Below, piece after piece: positions 31,988-43,453 of a stretch of 64,000 bases of DNA. Source of the stretch: Leptospira stimsonii. Its GTDB lineage: Bacteria; Spirochaetota; Leptospiria; Leptospirales; Leptospiraceae. How positions within the stretch are numbered: the first letter of the stretch is position 1; every line of letters begins with the position of its first letter. The translations under genes were made by a program, and so were the position numbers. The stretch is taken from NCBI RefSeq assembly GCF_003545885.1, contig NZ_QHCT01000004.1, forward strand, positions 146,001-210,000, read 5' to 3'. The notes below the pieces were generated by a model. That model saw nothing but the letters and a program-made list of their open reading frames with translations. It did not search any database and was not told the origin of the DNA.

Positions 31988-33199
31988 TTAAGAAACGGCC
32001 TTCACTCTCGAAATCAGAATCAGCGCGATCACGTTAAACCCTATCGCGAGATAACCGGCTATATCATAGTTTTCGTATGGAGCGGTCGGCGAGGCGGCGT
32101 AAAGAATACTTCCTCCGATCGTCGCGCCCAAACCGGAAGCCAAGTTTTGAAACGAAGAAATGACGGTCATAAAACGACCTCTGTCCTTCGGTTCGGTACT
32201 GGACGTAATCAATGCAAGCGCAGGAATCCATCTTCCGGAAACAAGAACCATAAAGAACGTAGTCAAAATCACGACGTTGGCCAAAGAAGTTTTTCCCAAA
32301 TGCGTCATGATAAAAATGGGAACAAAGGATAAGGGAACCAAAATATAGAATACCTTGTGTTTTCCGATCTTGTCGGAAAGAATCCCGATCAATCTCGAAG
32401 AAAAAAGAGTGACCAGCCCGCCGAAAAAGTAGATCCACGGAATATCCTCTTTTGAAATTCCAACGTTTCGTTCCATATACGGAGCGATAAACGGAATCAC
32501 TGTGAAGCCGCCCAAGATCACGAACATCATCAGCATATACGAGGCCGTATATTTTTTATAAGTAAGAATCCGAAAGAAGTTTAACACAGGGTTATCACCG
32601 GCGGATTGATACGGAGGAATGTGAGGTAAATGATAATACATCAAAACCAAAATCGGAAGACTTATCAAAGCGATTCCAGCGAAGGACATATTCCAACCGT
32701 AGAAGGAAGCGATCTTTAGACCCAGAGGAATTCCGATCACGGAGGCGACGGAGAATGCGCCCATAATGGCACCGGTTGCCCTTCCTCTTCTTTCCATCGC
32801 GATTGCGTCCCCAACCACCGCAAAGGTCACGGAACTGAGAACTCCACCGAAAGCGCCGGACAAAATTCTTGCAAACAAAAGAAGACGATAAGAATCCGCG
32901 ACCGCACACAAAGCCGTCCCTATGATAAAACCTGTGTACAAGAACATTGCGGCCGTCTTCCGATTGAATCGATCGATAAAAAGCGCACCCACGATTCCCG
33001 CCGCGAACGCGCTGTACGTATATGCGGATATTAAGAATGAGAATTCCTGCGGGTCAATATGAAACGCCTCTTGAAAATAACTCCCCAAAGGCATCATGAT
33101 CACGAAGTCGAGTATATGTGTGAATTGAATCGCCGCGAGAACGAAGATCAACATTCCTTCTGATTTTACGTATATGTTACGAGTCGGTTGTGATGACAT
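31988..33199 (-). CDS. major facilitator superfamily transporter
   Basis: 403 residues with twelve predicted membrane segments. The MFS signature between segments 2 and 3 is ALFIDRFNRKTAAM (near 77-90), and a second, weaker copy lies in the second half (RLIGILSDKIGKHK). The second half-repeat begins near residue 200 after a cytoplasmic loop. The wording is that of drug- or sugar-efflux-type MFS proteins (AraJ/YdhP-like), but substrate cannot be told. It is divergent from the CoA-transferase gene across 113 bases. Confidence 0.85.
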   Translation of the reverse strand: MSSQPTRNIYVKSEGMLIFVLAAIQFTHILDFVIMMPLGSYFQEAFHIDPQEFSFLISAYTYSAFAAGIVGALFIDRFNRKTAAMFLYTGFIIGTALCAVADSYRLLLFARILSGAFGGVLSSVTFAVVGDAIAMERRGRATGAIMGAFSVASVIGIPLGLKIASFYGWNMSFAGIALISLPILVLMYYHLPHIPPYQSAGDNPVLNFFRILTYKKYTASYMLMMFVILGGFTVIPFIAPYMERNVGISKEDIPWIYFFGGLVTLFSSRLIGILSDKIGKHKVFYILVPLSFVPIFIMTHLGKTSLANVVILTTFFMVLVSGRWIPALALITSSTEPKDRGRFMTVISSFQNLASGLGATIGGSILYAASPTAPYENYDIAGYLAIGFNVIALILISRVKAVS

Positions 33200-33312
33200 T
33201 ATATGGATAGCTTGAGAAATATCATTTTCTTGTAGATAGAAAAATCAAAAAAATAGGTTGAAGAGCTTCCATTCGCGAGAAGAATTCTTTTTAAAAAAGG
33301 TCCCTAAATTGA

Positions 33313-34590
<1,278 letters not shown>

Positions 34591-34699
34591 AACGGGGAAA
34601 CGTTGTAATCCAATTTTATTCTTCCTGTTTCAGATTTAGAACGGAATCGTTTGACAGAGGCCGATCCTTTCGTCAGATTGAATCTGTAATCGGAACTCA

Positions 34700-35509
34700 A
34701 TGAAATTCGAACGTGATAAAGTCTATGAAGGAATTTTTCTTTCCGACGTTCACTACCTTCTCGACAAAAAGATCAAGTCCCACAAGCACAAAGAACTTTT
34801 TCAATTCTTAGATCATCTGGAAAAAAAGAACGTTCGTTTTCAGACGATCTATCTCGTGGGAGATATCATCGAGAACTGGTTCTTCAGCGCGTCTCGAAGA
34901 CTCAGAAGAAGTAAAAAAAGATTCAACAAACTTTTCGATCGTTTGGACACACTTTCCGCGCGTGGTGGAGATAAGATCTACATCGTCGGGAATCACGATT
35001 CTACTTCGTATCTGATGAATCTTCCGCCGAAGATCGAAAAATATCTCAAAGAACGAAACTGGGAAATCTGTGAAAAAGCGGAAACCGAGAATCTAATCGC
35101 ATTACACGGTCACCAAGGTCAATACAACCGTTTTACCTGGATCGGATCCATCTTTTTATTACGCTTTTTGCATATGATTGCGCTCTTGTTGCCGAACCTA
35201 TTCCGTTTTTCGGAAGCGTTCTACCAAAAACATCTCAACAGACAAGACCCGACTACGACGGAAGAAATCCTAAGATATTACGAACGTCTTTCTCGGATTT
35301 CCCATCAAGGTCAGAAAGTTTTGATTTCTGGTCATACGCACGATTTTCTTTGCATTCCCAATCTCAAAATCATCAACACGGGAGACTGGGTAAAGAGCAA
35401 TAGTTTTGTCCTTCAAGACGGAACGAACTTTATCGGAGCCAGGATGAACAAACGTGGAGAATTCACGAAAGAATTTATCTACAAGCACAAGGAAGAATCC
35501 GCTAGTTAG
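34700..35509 (+). CDS. LpxH-like metallophosphoesterase
   Basis: 269 residues of the calcineurin-like phosphoesterase fold. Metal ligands are visible in order: SDVH (15-18), GDIIENWF (57-64), GNHDST (near 95), ALHGHQGQ (near 135) and GHTHDF (near 214). The spacing and the inserted helical region between the fourth and fifth motifs resemble UDP-2,3-diacylglucosamine hydrolase LpxH and its UPF relatives, which cleave the UMP from the lipid A precursor. Leptospira makes lipid A, so this could be its LpxH or the LpxH2-type paralogue. The exact substrate cannot be assigned. An FMN-binding protein gene follows 47 bases later. Confidence 0.8.
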   Translation: MKFERDKVYEGIFLSDVHYLLDKKIKSHKHKELFQFLDHLEKKNVRFQTIYLVGDIIENWFFSASRRLRRSKKRFNKLFDRLDTLSARGGDKIYIVGNHDSTSYLMNLPPKIEKYLKERNWEICEKAETENLIALHGHQGQYNRFTWIGSIFLLRFLHMIALLLPNLFRFSEAFYQKHLNRQDPTTTEEILRYYERLSRISHQGQKVLISGHTHDFLCIPNLKIINTGDWVKSNSFVLQDGTNFIGARMNKRGEFTKEFIYKHKEESAS

Positions 35510-35556
35510 TAAAAATATTTCTTGCGGAACCTTTACAAAAGGTGCAGAATTGCCGG

Positions 35557-37164
35557 ATGCAAATTCCGGATTATCAAATTCTAATTCAGTTTGTTTTGGA
35601 ACACCCTTGGTCTTCCTTCTTCTCTGCGATCGGGATTTACACTCTCATCGCGTTTTTACACGACGTCTTTCAAAGAAGGCACGCGATCAAACACAACTTT
35701 CCTTTGGTGGGAAGAATCCGATATCTGTTCGAAATGATCGGACCAGAACTCAGACAATACTGGGTCGCAAACGACAAGGAAGAAATGCCCTTCAACAGAG
35801 CCGAACGTTCCTGGGTTTATGCGACGGCTAAAAAACAAAACAACAATTTCGGGTTCGGAACAACGGAATTGTTATACGAAGCCGGTTATCCGATCATCAA
35901 ACACAGCACGTTTCCGTTTCCGGAATCCAAAGTAAAACATCTCAAGAACGATTCTTCTATGATCCCTTGTCTCAAAGTGATCGGAGAATATCACAACCGA
36001 AAAAAACCGTTTCGTCCGCCTTCCGTAGTCAACATATCCGCGATGTCATACGGTTCTTTGGGTAAGAATGCGGTCTCGGCTCTGAACAAAGGCGCGATGA
36101 TGGCGCACTGTTATCAGAACACCGGAGAAGGAGGAATCAGCCCCTATCACAAGTTAGGCGGTGATATCGTCTGGCAGATCGGAACCGGATATTTTGGGAC
36201 CAGAGATACAAAGGGAAATTTTTCACTCGATATGTTCGCACAAAAAATCCACGAGAATCCTCAAATACGGATGATCGAGATCAAACTTTCGCAAGGAGCA
36301 AAACCTGGAAAAGGAGGAATTCTTCCCGGAAAAAAAGTAACGGAACAGATCGCAAAAATTCGAGGAGTCCCGGCGGGAGAAGATTGTATTTCGCCTAACG
36401 CACATTCTGAGTTCAGTACGGTGAGCGAACTCATCGATTTTATAGAAAGGCTCCATAGCGTGAGCGGACTTCCGATCGGGATCAAAAGTGCCATCGGAGA
36501 AATCAATTTTTGGAACGAACTCGCGGAGAGAATGAAAGAAACAAACAAAGGACCCGATTTTATCACGATCGACGGAGGAGAAGGTGGAACCGGAGCCGCC
36601 CCTCTCGCGTTTGCGGATCACGTTTCTCTACCGTTCAAAGTGGGTTTCGCGAGAGTGTATCAGATCTTTCAAAACGAAAATCTCTCCGAGAGAATGGCTT
36701 GGATCGGTAGCGGTAAATTAGGTTTTCCTGATAGAGCGATCGTCGCCTTTGCGATGGGATGCGACCTGATCAACGTCGCAAGAGAAGCGATGATTTCGAT
36801 CGGCTGTATTCAAGCGCAACGTTGTCATACCGATCATTGTCCCGCAGGAGTCGCGACGCAGAATCGTTGGTTGCAAGCCGGTCTGGACGTCGACCTCAAA
36901 GCGGAAAGAAACGCAAATTATATCAAAGGACTTCGCAAAGAGGTCCTTTCCGTCACTCACGCCGCCGGTTACGAACATCCGCTTCAATTTCGAGGAACCG
37001 ATATCGAGATCAGCGCCGGTCTGAATATCTTTAAACCTCTGGAAGCGATATTAGGATATCAAAGAGATCACGTTCACTTTACAAAGATGTTGGATTATAC
37101 GGATCACACATATTTGGAAGAATATATGAACGGCCTTACCAAGGAAGAGCCCTCTTCTCGTTAA
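35557..37164 (+). CDS. FMN-binding glutamate-synthase-like protein (membrane-anchored)
   Basis: 535 residues from the ATG at 35557; an in-frame GTG lies at 35542. One N-terminal membrane segment (about 15-35) precedes a glutamate-synthase central/FMN barrel. Its landmarks are NISAMSYGSLGKNAVSALN, GEGGISPYH, the phosphate-loop region KLSQGAKPGKGGILPGKKV, TIDGGEGGTGAAP and the Cys-rich CHTDHCPAGVATQ. The glutaminase and Fe-S small-subunit parts of GltB/GltD are absent. Such stand-alone proteins are common but of uncertain role. Ammonia-dependent glutamate synthesis has not been shown for them. The anchor suggests a membrane electron donor. Confidence 0.85.
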   Translation: MQIPDYQILIQFVLEHPWSSFFSAIGIYTLIAFLHDVFQRRHAIKHNFPLVGRIRYLFEMIGPELRQYWVANDKEEMPFNRAERSWVYATAKKQNNNFGFGTTELLYEAGYPIIKHSTFPFPESKVKHLKNDSSMIPCLKVIGEYHNRKKPFRPPSVVNISAMSYGSLGKNAVSALNKGAMMAHCYQNTGEGGISPYHKLGGDIVWQIGTGYFGTRDTKGNFSLDMFAQKIHENPQIRMIEIKLSQGAKPGKGGILPGKKVTEQIAKIRGVPAGEDCISPNAHSEFSTVSELIDFIERLHSVSGLPIGIKSAIGEINFWNELAERMKETNKGPDFITIDGGEGGTGAAPLAFADHVSLPFKVGFARVYQIFQNENLSERMAWIGSGKLGFPDRAIVAFAMGCDLINVAREAMISIGCIQAQRCHTDHCPAGVATQNRWLQAGLDVDLKAERNANYIKGLRKEVLSVTHAAGYEHPLQFRGTDIEISAGLNIFKPLEAILGYQRDHVHFTKMLDYTDHTYLEEYMNGLTKEEPSSR

Positions 37165-37284
37165 GATGGAACCCAATGTGTTTCGAGTTAGAAAAAGAAA
37201 TCGGATTCGAAGGATGAGCGGCCGGATTCTTTTCGTCTTGCCAACCCGCTTTTGTAGAAAAACCTGTACGAAAGCGGAGATCTC

Positions 37285-38013
37285 ATGTTTCAGTTTTCTT
37301 ATTCCTTTCAAAACATTCTTACCGAAGCGCGGGACATTTTAATCAGACCGATTTCTTTTTTTAGAAACCTTCCGAAAACAAAAGAATCGGTTCTCACGAT
37401 CTACTTTCGCTTTCTGACCTTCCTCGGTTTCTTATATATCGGAGCGGTTTTGAGCATGACTCTTTTCACTCCGCTCGATATGCCGAATCCACCCGTTTCT
37501 TTCCTACTTTTGGAAATGCCCCTCGCATATTTTTTAGCGAGTCTAATCGTTTTTCCTATATTAGGATTTTTATATATGCTGATTTCTTGGATCTGCGGAG
37601 GAGTCACGAATTGGAGCAGAAATTTCCGTGCGAGCACGGCGGTTTTCAGCACATTCTGGGTGGCGATCATTCTTCAGAGTTTCGGAGGATTGATTCACGT
37701 GTACGTCGGGATCGGGATCGGAGTCGCCTTTACCGCATATATTCCGTTCCTTTTCTATCTCGCCCTGACTTCGTATCTGGAAGCACCGATCAAAAGGACC
37801 GCGATTACGCTAGGAGTTTTTACTTCGATTCTATTTTACGTTCAATATTCGAGAATGGCTTCTTATATCGATGACTATAGAATGATCGAAAACATGAACT
37901 CACACAAACCGCTTTCCAGAGAAGAGGAAGAAAAAGGCGAGCAAGAAGCCGCGGAAATCATCCGAAAGGCGATGGAAAAAGCCAGATCGGAAGGAAATCA
38001 AATCGAGGAATAA
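37285..38013 (+). CDS. YIP1-like membrane protein
   Basis: 242 residues. After an N-terminal cytoplasmic helix (about 1-30, ending SFFRNLP) come five membrane segments between about 42 and 205, then a charged tail ending EKARSEGNQIEE. The pattern of two helices, a Gly-rich loop (ICGGVTNWSRNFRAS) and three more helices, together with STFWVAIILQSFGG, resembles bacterial YIP1/DUF1282-like proteins. No function is established. Its stop is separated by a single base from the ATG of the thioesterase gene (TAATATG), so the two are coupled. Confidence 0.65.
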   Translation: MFQFSYSFQNILTEARDILIRPISFFRNLPKTKESVLTIYFRFLTFLGFLYIGAVLSMTLFTPLDMPNPPVSFLLLEMPLAYFLASLIVFPILGFLYMLISWICGGVTNWSRNFRASTAVFSTFWVAIILQSFGGLIHVYVGIGIGVAFTAYIPFLFYLALTSYLEAPIKRTAITLGVFTSILFYVQYSRMASYIDDYRMIENMNSHKPLSREEEEKGEQEAAEIIRKAMEKARSEGNQIEE

Positions 38014-38014
38014 T

Positions 38015-38446
38015 ATGGCAAGAATTCAACTGGAACTCCCTAACAAGTTTGTCTGGTCCGTGGACTTAGACGTTCGAATTTACGATATCAACTTTGCGGA
38101 CCATCTCGCACACGACCGAGTGATCTCGCTCCTCCACGAAGCAAGGGCCCGTTTTTTCTTGGAACACAATTATAACGAACTCAATGTCGAGGGTCTCGGA
38201 ATCATCATGACGGACATCGCGGTCGTTTATAAGGCAGAAGCATTTTTTCGAGACAAGATCCGGATCGAAATTACAGCGGGCGATTTTAATGCGAGGGGAT
38301 GCGATATCTATTATCGGATGTCTCACGCGGACGGCCCCGCGAACGGAAAAATCATTTGTGAAGCAAAAACCGGAGTCGTTTTTATGGACTATTCCACACG
38401 AAAGCTGGGAAATCTTCCGGAAGGTTTTCGAAAGATCTTTCCTTGA
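38015..38446 (+). CDS. hotdog-fold acyl-CoA thioesterase (4HBT-like)
   Basis: 143 residues with the single hotdog domain. VRIYDINFADHLAHDRVIS (about 20-38) is the active-site loop. The Asp in YDIN and the His in DHLAHD stand where 4-hydroxybenzoyl-CoA thioesterase-like and YbgC-like enzymes keep their catalytic Asp and flanking residues. LLHEARARFF follows as the central helix. It hydrolyses an acyl-CoA or acyl-ACP, with substrate unknown. It is directly coupled to the YIP1-like gene (38013/38015). It is followed by a 900-base repeat-rich spacer. Confidence 0.85.
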   Translation: MARIQLELPNKFVWSVDLDVRIYDINFADHLAHDRVISLLHEARARFFLEHNYNELNVEGLGIIMTDIAVVYKAEAFFRDKIRIEITAGDFNARGCDIYYRMSHADGPANGKIICEAKTGVVFMDYSTRKLGNLPEGFRKIFP

Positions 38447-38606
38447 TTTTTTTACGTATCAGAATAATTGAATATTCAAATATCTTATTTTTTTATCCGT
38501 AAAAGGTATAAGTTTAAGAATAATAGGAACGGCCGCTCCAACCTTTGAAGATTTTGGCTTACAATTTCAAAAAATGCGCGGCGTTCGTTTTCAATATCGG
38601 GATTTT

Positions 38607-38757
38607 TGTAGAAGTTCCTACAGAATCGCAGGGTTTATCCGTTTTGCCGATCTCTCGCATTTGTAAGAGTTCCTACGCGCCGCTACGGCAAGGATAAGGC
38701 TTATCGACGTTTTGAGGAACTCCTCAAGTTTAGTTCTTTTTTTGTAAGAACTCCTAC
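38607..38757. repeat. cluster of four short TGTAGGA-type palindromes
   Basis: Four related palindromes within 150 bases: TGTAGAAGTTCCTACA (38607-38622), TGTAAGAGTTCCTACG (about 38662-38677), TTGAGGAACTCCTCAA (38712-38727) and TGTAAGAACTCCTAC (38743-38757). All share the core [A/G]GAA/G-[C/G]TTCCT or GGAACTCC and could form short hairpins. The same motif ends each composite repeat of this window, and another copy lies at 21060-21077. Confidence 0.7.
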
Positions 38758-38911
38758 TACTTGGAAATTTCGGAACAGAATCGTAAACTTCCACTTTCAG
38801 GCCCAGGTTCTATTTTTCAAAAAATTCTTAAATGCCAGACTCAAAGCCCAGCCTTCTTGCCCACATAGTTGAGGGGAGATATAACAAGAAGTGTCCAGAG
38901 AAAAGGCATTG

Positions 38912-39060
38912 TGTAGGAATTCCTACAAGAGAATTTTTTCTTGCGAAAAGTTCGATTTTGTGATAGAGGAAAGTTTCCGACTTTTTCCCGCCTCCGCTCC
39001 CCACCACCCGTAATCAGGGTGGGGCGCGCAACTTTCACAGTAGGGCGTCGTAGTTCCGAC
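38912..39060 (-). repeat. composite intergenic repeat, copy A (minus orientation)
   Basis: Read on the minus strand: hairpin GTCGGAACTACGAC, a short spacer, GCGCGCCCCACCC with a matching GGGTGGTGGGG, and GGCGGGAAAAA. Then comes the AT-rich core (ACTTTCCTCTATCACAAAAT, CGAACTTTTCGCAAGAAAAA) and the perfect 16-bp palindrome TGTAGGAATTCCTACA (38912-38927). Order and most bases match copy B at 49736-49886. It contains no open frame. Boundaries are where similarity to copy B ends. Confidence 0.85.
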
Positions 39061-39348
39061 AAATCTTCTGAAGTTCTGGTCAACTTGCGTATAAGGACAT
39101 GAGAAAACCTAGGCTAAAGAAAGAGCTCCGTTTTGGAAGATCATTTCAAAATGTGTGAGATCCTACATTTTCGTTTTCGGAAATACCCCATTCTCAAGAA
39201 ATAGAATCACGACAAAACTCGCTTTCTACGAACCAGGTCGTGATTCTACCTACAAACAAAGTCCGAGAGAAAATTTTCTTGATCCGGGTTTAAACTCTGA
39301 AAAAAGAGAAAATCGAAAACTCTTAACGTTTTTTTCAAAATACCAAAT

Positions 39349-40971
39349 TCAAACCTTCCAAGAGGTGAACATCTTTCCGATCATAAAAATGGAAAGTTTT
39401 GTTCCGTTGATCAGCCAAGAAATCGGATTCTTCGTAAAGTTGAATCTCATCGCAGAAAGAATCGCTTCGTAAGAAGCTTTATTAAACGGATACCACCAGA
39501 TATTTCGTTTCGAAGGAATGATATCCCAATTCACGAGCTTCGGTTGAGTCATCTCGTCGAATCCGAGTCCGGAATGAGTTCTTCCCAAACCGGAATCCTT
39601 CCAACCGCCCCAAGGAGTTTCGGATTGTCCATGTGTGTAAAGATGATCGTTGATCGTGGTCACACCCGATTCCAGTTTTTGCGCGATCTTCTTTCCTAGT
39701 CCGATGTTCTTTGTCCAAACCGAGGAAGTTAAAGCCATTGTGGAATCGTTCGCGAGTTCGATCGCCTCTTCTATGGTCTTGAATTTCATTACTGGAATGA
39801 CCGGACCGAAATTTTCTTCCTTCATCAATTCCATATCGTGATTTACGTCTACCATCAAAGTGGCCGGATAAAAGAACCCCTTCGTATTTGCGGAAGGCCG
39901 GGATTGAGCGACGATCTTCGCGCCGTGTTTGAGAGCATCGTCTACTTGGTGTTTTACGGTCTTCAATTGTTCTTCGGTCGTCATGGAACCCATATCCACG
40001 TCGAAGTTTACGTCGGCGCCGTGACGGATCGCTTTTGTTTTCGCCGAAAGTAAGTTTACGAATTTATCATATACTTTTTCCTGAACGTAAACCCTTTCCA
40101 CACCGCCGCAGGATTGACCCGCGTTCTGATAACCGGCCCAAGCCGCACCGTTTGCCGCACGTTCGAGGTCGGCGTCTTCCAAAACGATCATAGGGTCCTT
40201 TCCCCCCAATTCCAAGGACAAGGGAGTTAACGTGTTCACTGCGGCGGCCATCAGAGTTTTGCCGGTCGCGACGGATCCGGTAAAGAAAATTTTGTCCACC
40301 CGATTCTCAAAGAACGTTTTTGAAACGGCTCCGCCGGAACCCACGATATGATAGAACAAACCGTCCGGAAGATTTCCCGCTCTTACGATCTTCTCGATCG
40401 CCTGTCCGACAAGAATCGTTGACTGAGCGACTTTCAAAAGAATCGCGTTACCCGCCATTAGCCCCATCGCGATCTCTCCGAACGGAATCGAAAGAGGATA
40501 ATTCCAAGGACTGATAATTCCAACAACACCGAGGGGCACCCGATGCAGTTCATTCTTCTTATTAAAAAATAAGAATGTGGACATCGGAAGTTTTTTCGGT
40601 TGAAGGTGATGTCTCGCATTCTTCGCATACCAATCCGCGGCGAGTGCGGCCGGCAGAACTTCCGTGGAAAGCGCATCCATTCTCGACTTCCCGTTGTCTT
40701 TACTTACGATTTCAGCCAATTCTTCCGCGTGTTCCACGATATAATCGCGCATCTTCAGAATGTGTTTTTTACGTACCGCAAATTTGGTAGAAGCCCATTG
40801 TTTCTGCGCATCTCTCGCTTTGCGAAAAATCTCAGACATCTTTGTCAGATCTGTGTTCGGAACCTTCCCGATCTCTTCTAAAGTAGCGGGATTCTGCGCT
40901 ACTTGAAAGCCATTCCCTATAAAGGATCCGTTCGTTTTCGAGTTAGATTGCTCCATTGTGCCGATAGACAT
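39349..40971 (-). CDS. aldehyde dehydrogenase family protein
   Basis: 540 residues from the ATG at 40971, which has AGGGAG 7 bases upstream. The open frame extends to 41235 but overlaps the divergent gene. It oxidises an aldehyde to an acid with NAD(P). Motifs: SPWNYPL (154-160), FTGSVATGK (230-238), Glu254 in LELGGKDP and the nucleophile Cys288 in NAGQSCGG. The C-terminal 50 residues after the fold (WWYPFNKASYEA... and a hydrophobic SIFMIGKMF) are longer than in soluble ALDHs and resemble the membrane-associating tails of fatty-aldehyde dehydrogenases. A fatty aldehyde is therefore a plausible substrate. Divergent from the gene at 41167. Confidence 0.9.
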   Translation of the reverse strand: MSIGTMEQSNSKTNGSFIGNGFQVAQNPATLEEIGKVPNTDLTKMSEIFRKARDAQKQWASTKFAVRKKHILKMRDYIVEHAEELAEIVSKDNGKSRMDALSTEVLPAALAADWYAKNARHHLQPKKLPMSTFLFFNKKNELHRVPLGVVGIISPWNYPLSIPFGEIAMGLMAGNAILLKVAQSTILVGQAIEKIVRAGNLPDGLFYHIVGSGGAVSKTFFENRVDKIFFTGSVATGKTLMAAAVNTLTPLSLELGGKDPMIVLEDADLERAANGAAWAGYQNAGQSCGGVERVYVQEKVYDKFVNLLSAKTKAIRHGADVNFDVDMGSMTTEEQLKTVKHQVDDALKHGAKIVAQSRPSANTKGFFYPATLMVDVNHDMELMKEENFGPVIPVMKFKTIEEAIELANDSTMALTSSVWTKNIGLGKKIAQKLESGVTTINDHLYTHGQSETPWGGWKDSGLGRTHSGLGFDEMTQPKLVNWDIIPSKRNIWWYPFNKASYEAILSAMRFNFTKNPISWLINGTKLSIFMIGKMFTSWKV

Positions 40972-41116
40972 TTTCATTCTCCCTAGTTTCTCTTCTTTCT
41001 TCGTTTCTATATAAGCATAACGCTTGTTCGGTGAGTCTATTATACAGAAAGAATGGATTTTATAACAAGCGTTTTTGCAACCGGTCCTGGGGGCCTCCCG
41101 GGAATCTCCTATACAC

Positions 41117-41150
<34 letters not shown>

Positions 41151-41166
41151 AATCGAGGGTTTTTCT

Positions 41167-41532
<366 letters not shown>

Positions 41533-41826
41533 TCCCGGCTTTTCTCTTTTGATCGAAAACAAAGTTCCCCTTCGAAAAATCATTAAAAGAATTTTCCGTT
41601 CCCAAAAAACGAAATCACCGCAAAACTCATTCATCGAAAAATCTTTCCGTAAAAATTCGAACGATAAGAATCCGTTTCTACCCTGCGAGATTTTATCTTT
41701 TTCTTCCATCCTTCCTTAAGTAATTTGTAATGCTTCGAAACCGGAGCACCTTTTTATTTTTAAGAAGACAAAATCATTCTTATGAGGACAATCTGACCGA
41801 AACCATTTTCGGGAGAATGCACAAAG

Positions 41827-43443
41827 ATGGACATCAAAGAAAAACACTATGATCTCATTCTGATCGGATCCGGTATCGGAGCATTGACAGTCGCATCTTT
41901 GATGGCGCAATATCGGGATAAGAAAGTTCTGATACTCGAACAACACTTTAAGGCTGGAGGATTCACCCACGCCTTCAAACGAGAGGGAAAGTTTCTCTGG
42001 GATGTGGGGATCCACTATATCGGAGATATGGATGAGAATTCCATGCTTCGAAAAATTTTCGATCTCATCACAAAAGACGAAGTCCAATGGTTCAAAATGC
42101 CTCAGATCTTCGAAAAGTTCGTCTATCCTGGAATCACCTTCGGAGAAAATAGTGATCCGGAAGAATATAAGAAAGATCTAATGTCTTTATTCCCCGAAGA
42201 ATCGAAAGCTATCGGCCATTATTTTGAAGACGTTCAGAAAGTCGCCGGCTGGCACGGAAGACATATGATGCTCAAAGCCCTTCCCCCGTTCTTGGATAAA
42301 TTCGGACACGCCATCGATCTGATCGGCGCCGACTCGGCCTTGATCACAACCAAAGAATACATGGATAAGAATTTTAAATCCCCCAAACTGAAAGCCATTC
42401 TGGTTTCACAATGGGGAGACTACGGACTTCCACCTTCTCTCAGCGCGTTTGCGATTCATGCCTTGATTGTCGCGCACTATCTCAAAGGGGGTTATTATCC
42501 GATCGGAGGCTCCGGAGTGATCTCACAATCGATACAAAAGATCATCCAAGAAAAGGGAGGAAGAATTCTTCTTTCCCGAGAAGTTCAGGAAATTCTCATC
42601 CAAGACGGAAAGGCCGTCGGCGTTCGAGTTAAGAATCGAAAAAAATCCGAAGAGGCCAAACAAGACGTTTTCGAAGAATATACGGCGGACGCAATCGTTT
42701 CCAACGCGGGAGCTTACAACACGTATACGAAACTCATTCCTTCCCGATATCAGATTCCATTCTTAGATAAACTCAAATCCTTTACCGATCGTTTTCCTCT
42801 GACAACGAACGTAACCTTATATCTCGGCCTTAAGGACGATCCGAAAAAGATGGGATTTTTAGGAGAGAATTATTGGATTTATAGTTCTTTCGATCATGAT
42901 CAAAATTTTAAGGAAGGAGTCGATTGGATCGAAGGAGACAAGCCGGTTCCGGGCGCTTATCTTTCTTTTCCGTCTCTCAAGGATCCCCACGCACACGGAC
43001 ACACCGCCGAGGTCATCGCATTCAGCGACTACGAACCTTTCGCAAAATGGAAGGATCAACCTTGGAAAGAAAGAGACGAGGATTATAAGAATTTAAAAGA
43101 TTCCATTCGAGATCGGCTTTTGGATTATCTCGAAGAACGCTTCCCTGGTTTTAAATCAAACGTGGAATACGCAGAAGTATCCACACCTCTGACCACCGAG
43201 CATTTTACTCTTCACAAACGAGGAACCATATACGGACTTCCTTGCGTTCCAGATCGTTTTCGCGAAAAAGAAGCACCTTGGTTTTCCCCAGTGACTCCGA
43301 TAAAAAATTTATTTCTTACCGGGGCGGACGCCGCTTCTCCCGGAATGAGCGGCGCGATGATGGGTGGAATCAGCGCGGTAGCCCATCTCACCGACGGATT
43401 GAAGATGATTCAGATCTTCCGAGAAGCGGGTAAAAAAAGATAA
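41827..43443 (+). CDS. CrtI / retinol-saturase-like FAD oxidoreductase
   Basis: 538 residues. The FAD-binding GxGxxG is ILIGSGIGALTVASL (residues 11-25), followed by an acidic residue at the end of the second strand (LILEQHFKAGGFTH, about 36-49). The C-terminal FAD segment is NLFLTGADAASPGMSGAMMGG (about residues 497-517), as in phytoene desaturases. The HYIGDM region and the length place it near all-trans-retinol 13,14-reductase and related carotenoid oxidoreductases, acting on polyene or similar lipophilic substrates. There are no other carotenoid genes in the window. It is followed by a perfect 22-bp palindrome and, further on, the PadR gene. Confidence 0.85.
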   Translation: MDIKEKHYDLILIGSGIGALTVASLMAQYRDKKVLILEQHFKAGGFTHAFKREGKFLWDVGIHYIGDMDENSMLRKIFDLITKDEVQWFKMPQIFEKFVYPGITFGENSDPEEYKKDLMSLFPEESKAIGHYFEDVQKVAGWHGRHMMLKALPPFLDKFGHAIDLIGADSALITTKEYMDKNFKSPKLKAILVSQWGDYGLPPSLSAFAIHALIVAHYLKGGYYPIGGSGVISQSIQKIIQEKGGRILLSREVQEILIQDGKAVGVRVKNRKKSEEAKQDVFEEYTADAIVSNAGAYNTYTKLIPSRYQIPFLDKLKSFTDRFPLTTNVTLYLGLKDDPKKMGFLGENYWIYSSFDHDQNFKEGVDWIEGDKPVPGAYLSFPSLKDPHAHGHTAEVIAFSDYEPFAKWKDQPWKERDEDYKNLKDSIRDRLLDYLEERFPGFKSNVEYAEVSTPLTTEHFTLHKRGTIYGLPCVPDRFREKEAPWFSPVTPIKNLFLTGADAASPGMSGAMMGGISAVAHLTDGLKMIQIFREAGKKR

Positions 43444-43453
43444 ACGAATTTAT

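Larger units (their letters stand above)
38447..39348. other. 902-base repeat-rich spacer between convergent genes
   Basis: No protein or RNA gene is recognised between the convergent thioesterase and aldehyde dehydrogenase genes. It carries one full copy of the composite repeat (38912-39060) plus at least four separate short palindromes (38607-38757). A further imperfect palindrome AAAATGT...ACATTTT lies at 39148-39171. Because neither flanking gene needs a promoter here, the spacer looks like a place where repeats have gathered. Confidence 0.6.

Noticed and set aside
38447..39348. tRNA or other RNA gene in the long repeat-rich spacer
   Set aside because: No cloverleaf or TTCGA-type T-loop with matching arms; the structures present are explained by the palindromic repeats.
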